From Chryseobacterium sp. (GTDB lineage Bacteria > Bacteroidota > Bacteroidia > Flavobacteriales > Weeksellaceae), in assembly GCA_030146295.1 (NCBI GenBank), contig JASLCD010000362.1:1-6402 (forward strand): a DNA stretch of 6,402 nucleotides, given 5' to 3'. Below the pieces are notes generated by a model. The model had not been told where the DNA came from. It worked only from the letters and a program-made list of their open reading frames with translations, and did no database searches. The stretch's first letter is position 1, and each line of letters starts with the position of its first letter. Positions 4,674 through 6,402 of this stretch are shown piece by piece. The position numbers and the translations under genes are program-made.

Positions 4674-6308
4674 ATGCTATTGATTCTGTTTTCTTCAATT
4701 TTCATCATTCCTGTCTTAATGGGCTGGGGGAAAATCATGGGAAATGTATCCGGAATTCTGTTTCAGGGAATCGCGGGAAAAATTCTATCCGGAATCCTGG
4801 GAATAAGCCTGATATGGACACTTATTTCCTTTTTCATTCCGTTGGATATCTATGTAGAAACAGTTTCAATAATATTGGGTTTGTTCTTTTTCTTTAAGCA
4901 TAAGCTCTACGAGGAGTTTTATCAATTTTCAAAGAAAGATTTTATACTCTTTAGTGCTGCCATTCTTGTTATTATGCTTGCGGGTTCTTATTATCCTTAC
5001 ATATTAGATCATTTTGGTTATTATATCCCTACCCTTCAATGGCTTAAAGAATATGGACTGGTAAAAGGAATTTCAAACGTAGATCTTACATTGGGGCAAA
5101 TGTCTGTATGGCATATTTTTCAGGCCGGATTTTCCAATTTTTCTGATCCGTTTTTAAGAATCAATGCTGTATTACTCATTATTTACAGTATTTATATCAT
5201 CGAAAAGAAAAACTGGATGCATCTTTGTTTCATACCGGTCTTATTACTTTTTTCTCAGTCTCCAAGTCCGGATCTTCCGGTCATTATTTTCTCACTGATT
5301 ATTTTAAATGAACTCATAGCCGGAAACAGAAATACGACTCTGCTTTTTGCCTTTTCAGTTTTTGTTTTTGCAATAAAACCTACTATGATATGGCTGCCCA
5401 TATTAGTATTCTTAAGTTCTGTTTTTGTCTTCAACAGCAATTTCAAACCACTATGTTTAGGAATTCTGATTCTCTTCCTTTTCTTTATTAAAAATATATG
5501 GACATTCGGTTTTCCCGTTTTCCCTGTGGCAATAGGTGATTTGGGTGTATCCTGGAAACCTAATACTGAAGTTTTAAAAATTTCGTCACAGTTTGCAATC
5601 ATGAAGACCTATGATATGCAGTATACCTATGAGGAGATTCAAAGGTTCTCAACAGCAGATCATGTTAAAAACTGGTTCTCTCTTGAAGGAATCAAATCAA
5701 AAATTAATATCCTTTTTGTTCTGAGTTTAGCTGTATTTTCTGTATTTACCTGGATCAAAAAGAGAAAGCTCATCACTCTCATCTGTATTTCATTGTTGAT
5801 AAAAAGTATATTGGTCCTTGCATTTTCAGCCCAATACAGATTTTTCATAGATGTTTTTTTCGTCGTATTCTTTGTTATGTTTCATGAATATTTTAATCAG
5901 AAGAAATCCATTTTGGTTTTCTCAGCCCTTAGTTTATTTTTCATTTCAATGTTATCTTTTCCGGCATTGATACAAAAATATATTCCAAGTTTCAGGGTAG
6001 GAAGTTTTATGACAGGATTTGAAAAAGAACAGCTTTATAAACCTTCTACTTATGAATACCATCAGTATGATACATTTAAAGTCGGGAATTTAAAATTTAA
6101 TGTTTCTCGCAACTACCCTTATAGTTTTGATACTCCTCTTCCTGCCGTTACCCCATTCTATATCTTTGACGATGTAAAAGCAGGTATTTTCCCTCAGCTC
6201 TCAGATAAAAAGGATCTCAAAAAAGGATTTATATGGAAAAAAATGACTCCAGAAGAAAAAAAGGAAGCCCAAAAGGTTATCAATACTATCAAAAACAATG
6301 ATAAATAG
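4674..6308 (+). CDS. Multi-pass membrane protein, LIC_10190-like (glycosyltransferase-like)
   Basis: The protein has 544 residues and about 11-13 hydrophobic spans between residues 1 and 430, then a soluble C-terminal part of about 115 residues. L-D-H-F-G-Y-Y-I-P-T (111-120), with acidic and aromatic residues in an early outer loop, resembles GT-C type transferases that use lipid-linked sugars. Other marks are S-P-S-P-D-L-P (196-202), K-N-I-W-T-F-G-F-P-V-F-P (273-284), Y-R-F-F-I-D (388-393) and a C-terminal F-D-T-P-L-P-A-V-T-P (485-494). Together they resemble the LIC_10190 membrane protein family, recognised from memory; activity is unproven, and transfer of sugars or handling of surface glycans is inferred. 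A TTG at 4647 is in frame but lies inside the terminator hairpin, so the ATG at 4674 is chosen. No separate promoter is clear: TATTTTTA (4652-4659) in the hairpin loop is a near match to TAnnTTTG. No terminator is seen before aroC. Confidence 0.75.
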   Translation: MLLILFSSIFIIPVLMGWGKIMGNVSGILFQGIAGKILSGILGISLIWTLISFFIPLDIYVETVSIILGLFFFFKHKLYEEFYQFSKKDFILFSAAILVIMLAGSYYPYILDHFGYYIPTLQWLKEYGLVKGISNVDLTLGQMSVWHIFQAGFSNFSDPFLRINAVLLIIYSIYIIEKKNWMHLCFIPVLLLFSQSPSPDLPVIIFSLIILNELIAGNRNTTLLFAFSVFVFAIKPTMIWLPILVFLSSVFVFNSNFKPLCLGILILFLFFIKNIWTFGFPVFPVAIGDLGVSWKPNTEVLKISSQFAIMKTYDMQYTYEEIQRFSTADHVKNWFSLEGIKSKINILFVLSLAVFSVFTWIKKRKLITLICISLLIKSILVLAFSAQYRFFIDVFFVVFFVMFHEYFNQKKSILVFSALSLFFISMLSFPALIQKYIPSFRVGSFMTGFEKEQLYKPSTYEYHQYDTFKVGNLKFNVSRNYPYSFDTPLPAVTPFYIFDDVKAGIFPQLSDKKDLKKGFIWKKMTPEEKKEAQKVINTIKNNDK

Positions 6309-6323
6309 AACAAATCCAGAAAC

Positions 6324-6354
6324 TTTATTATCTGAAGAAAAAAAGGTAATTTTG
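6324..6354 (+). promoter_or_regulatory. Promoter of aroC with perfect -7 box
   Basis: TAATTTTG (6347-6354) matches TAnnTTTG at every fixed base. TTTA at 6324-6327 lies 19 bases upstream, at the place of the -33 TTTG, with one mismatch. The -7 box ends four bases before the ATG, so the transcript should be leaderless or carry only a few leader bases. Confidence 0.6.
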
Positions 6355-6358
6355 TACT

Positions 6359-6402
6359 ATGTTCAACACATTAGGTAATCTTCTTAGTCTTACAACATTT
6401 GG
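6359..6402 (+). CDS. aroC: Chorismate synthase, first 14 codons only
   Basis: Only the N-terminus is in the window, M-F-N-T-L-G-N-L-L-S-L-T-T-F followed by the first bases of a Gly codon. This matches the start of chorismate synthase, whose conserved opening is a T-x-F-G-E-S-H-G motif; the E-S-H-G part would lie just past the edge. The enzyme removes phosphate from EPSP to give chorismate, the last step of the shikimate pathway, and needs reduced FMN; it acts in the cytoplasm. The ATG at 6359 is the expected start for this family. It is preceded at 4 bases by a perfect -7 box, so it is probably transcribed from its own promoter, not with the membrane protein gene 50 bases upstream. Confidence 0.8.
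   Translation, partial: MFNTLGNLLSLTTF

Overview
The window looks like the chromosome of a low-GC Bacteroidota in the Flavobacteriia, most likely Chryseobacterium or a close relative. The evidence is AT-rich DNA, no Shine-Dalgarno sequences, several -7 boxes of the Bacteroidota type TAnnTTTG, a tRNA without encoded CCA, and protein styles typical of the group. The genus is an inference from sequence style, not from a search.

Layout: (1) 1-100, the 3' part of a tRNA-Cys(GCA) gene and its terminator. (2) 101-725, two small genes: a 45-residue single-span membrane protein and an acidic 89-residue protein with a strong terminator. (3) 725-1947, mostly AT-rich spacer with one 75-residue hypothetical gene (1300-1527). 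The spacer also holds two GC-rich hairpins, each followed 14 bases later by a tiny ORF. (4) 1948-2815, a family 2 glycosyltransferase with a GTG start and its own terminator. (5) 2816-3270, a second copy of a 48-base repeat and a third hairpin plus tiny ORF. (6) 3271-3740 on the minus strand, a small exported protein with a clear -7 box. (7) 4065-4673, a lipoprotein with a coiled coil and a glycine zipper, closed by a strong terminator. (8) 4674-6308, a large multi-pass membrane protein that resembles the glycosyltransferase-like LIC_10190 family. (9) 6359 to the end, the first 14 codons of chorismate synthase (aroC).

Most genes appear to be single transcription units separated by terminators, not one pathway operon. 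The glycosyltransferase and the large membrane protein may both act in surface glycan synthesis, but they lie 1.9 kb apart with unrelated genes between them, so a joint role is only a guess.

The least explained part is 900-3040. Three hairpins are each followed after 12-14 bases of A-rich spacer by an ATG opening an 18-28 codon ORF. Two of the peptides share I-Y-[IL]-E-K-S-x-Q. A 48-base repeat with coding-like substitutions lies in frame with one of these ORFs. This may be a family of mini-genes and their decayed copies. The hairpins can also be read as minus-strand terminators, so the interpretation stays open.
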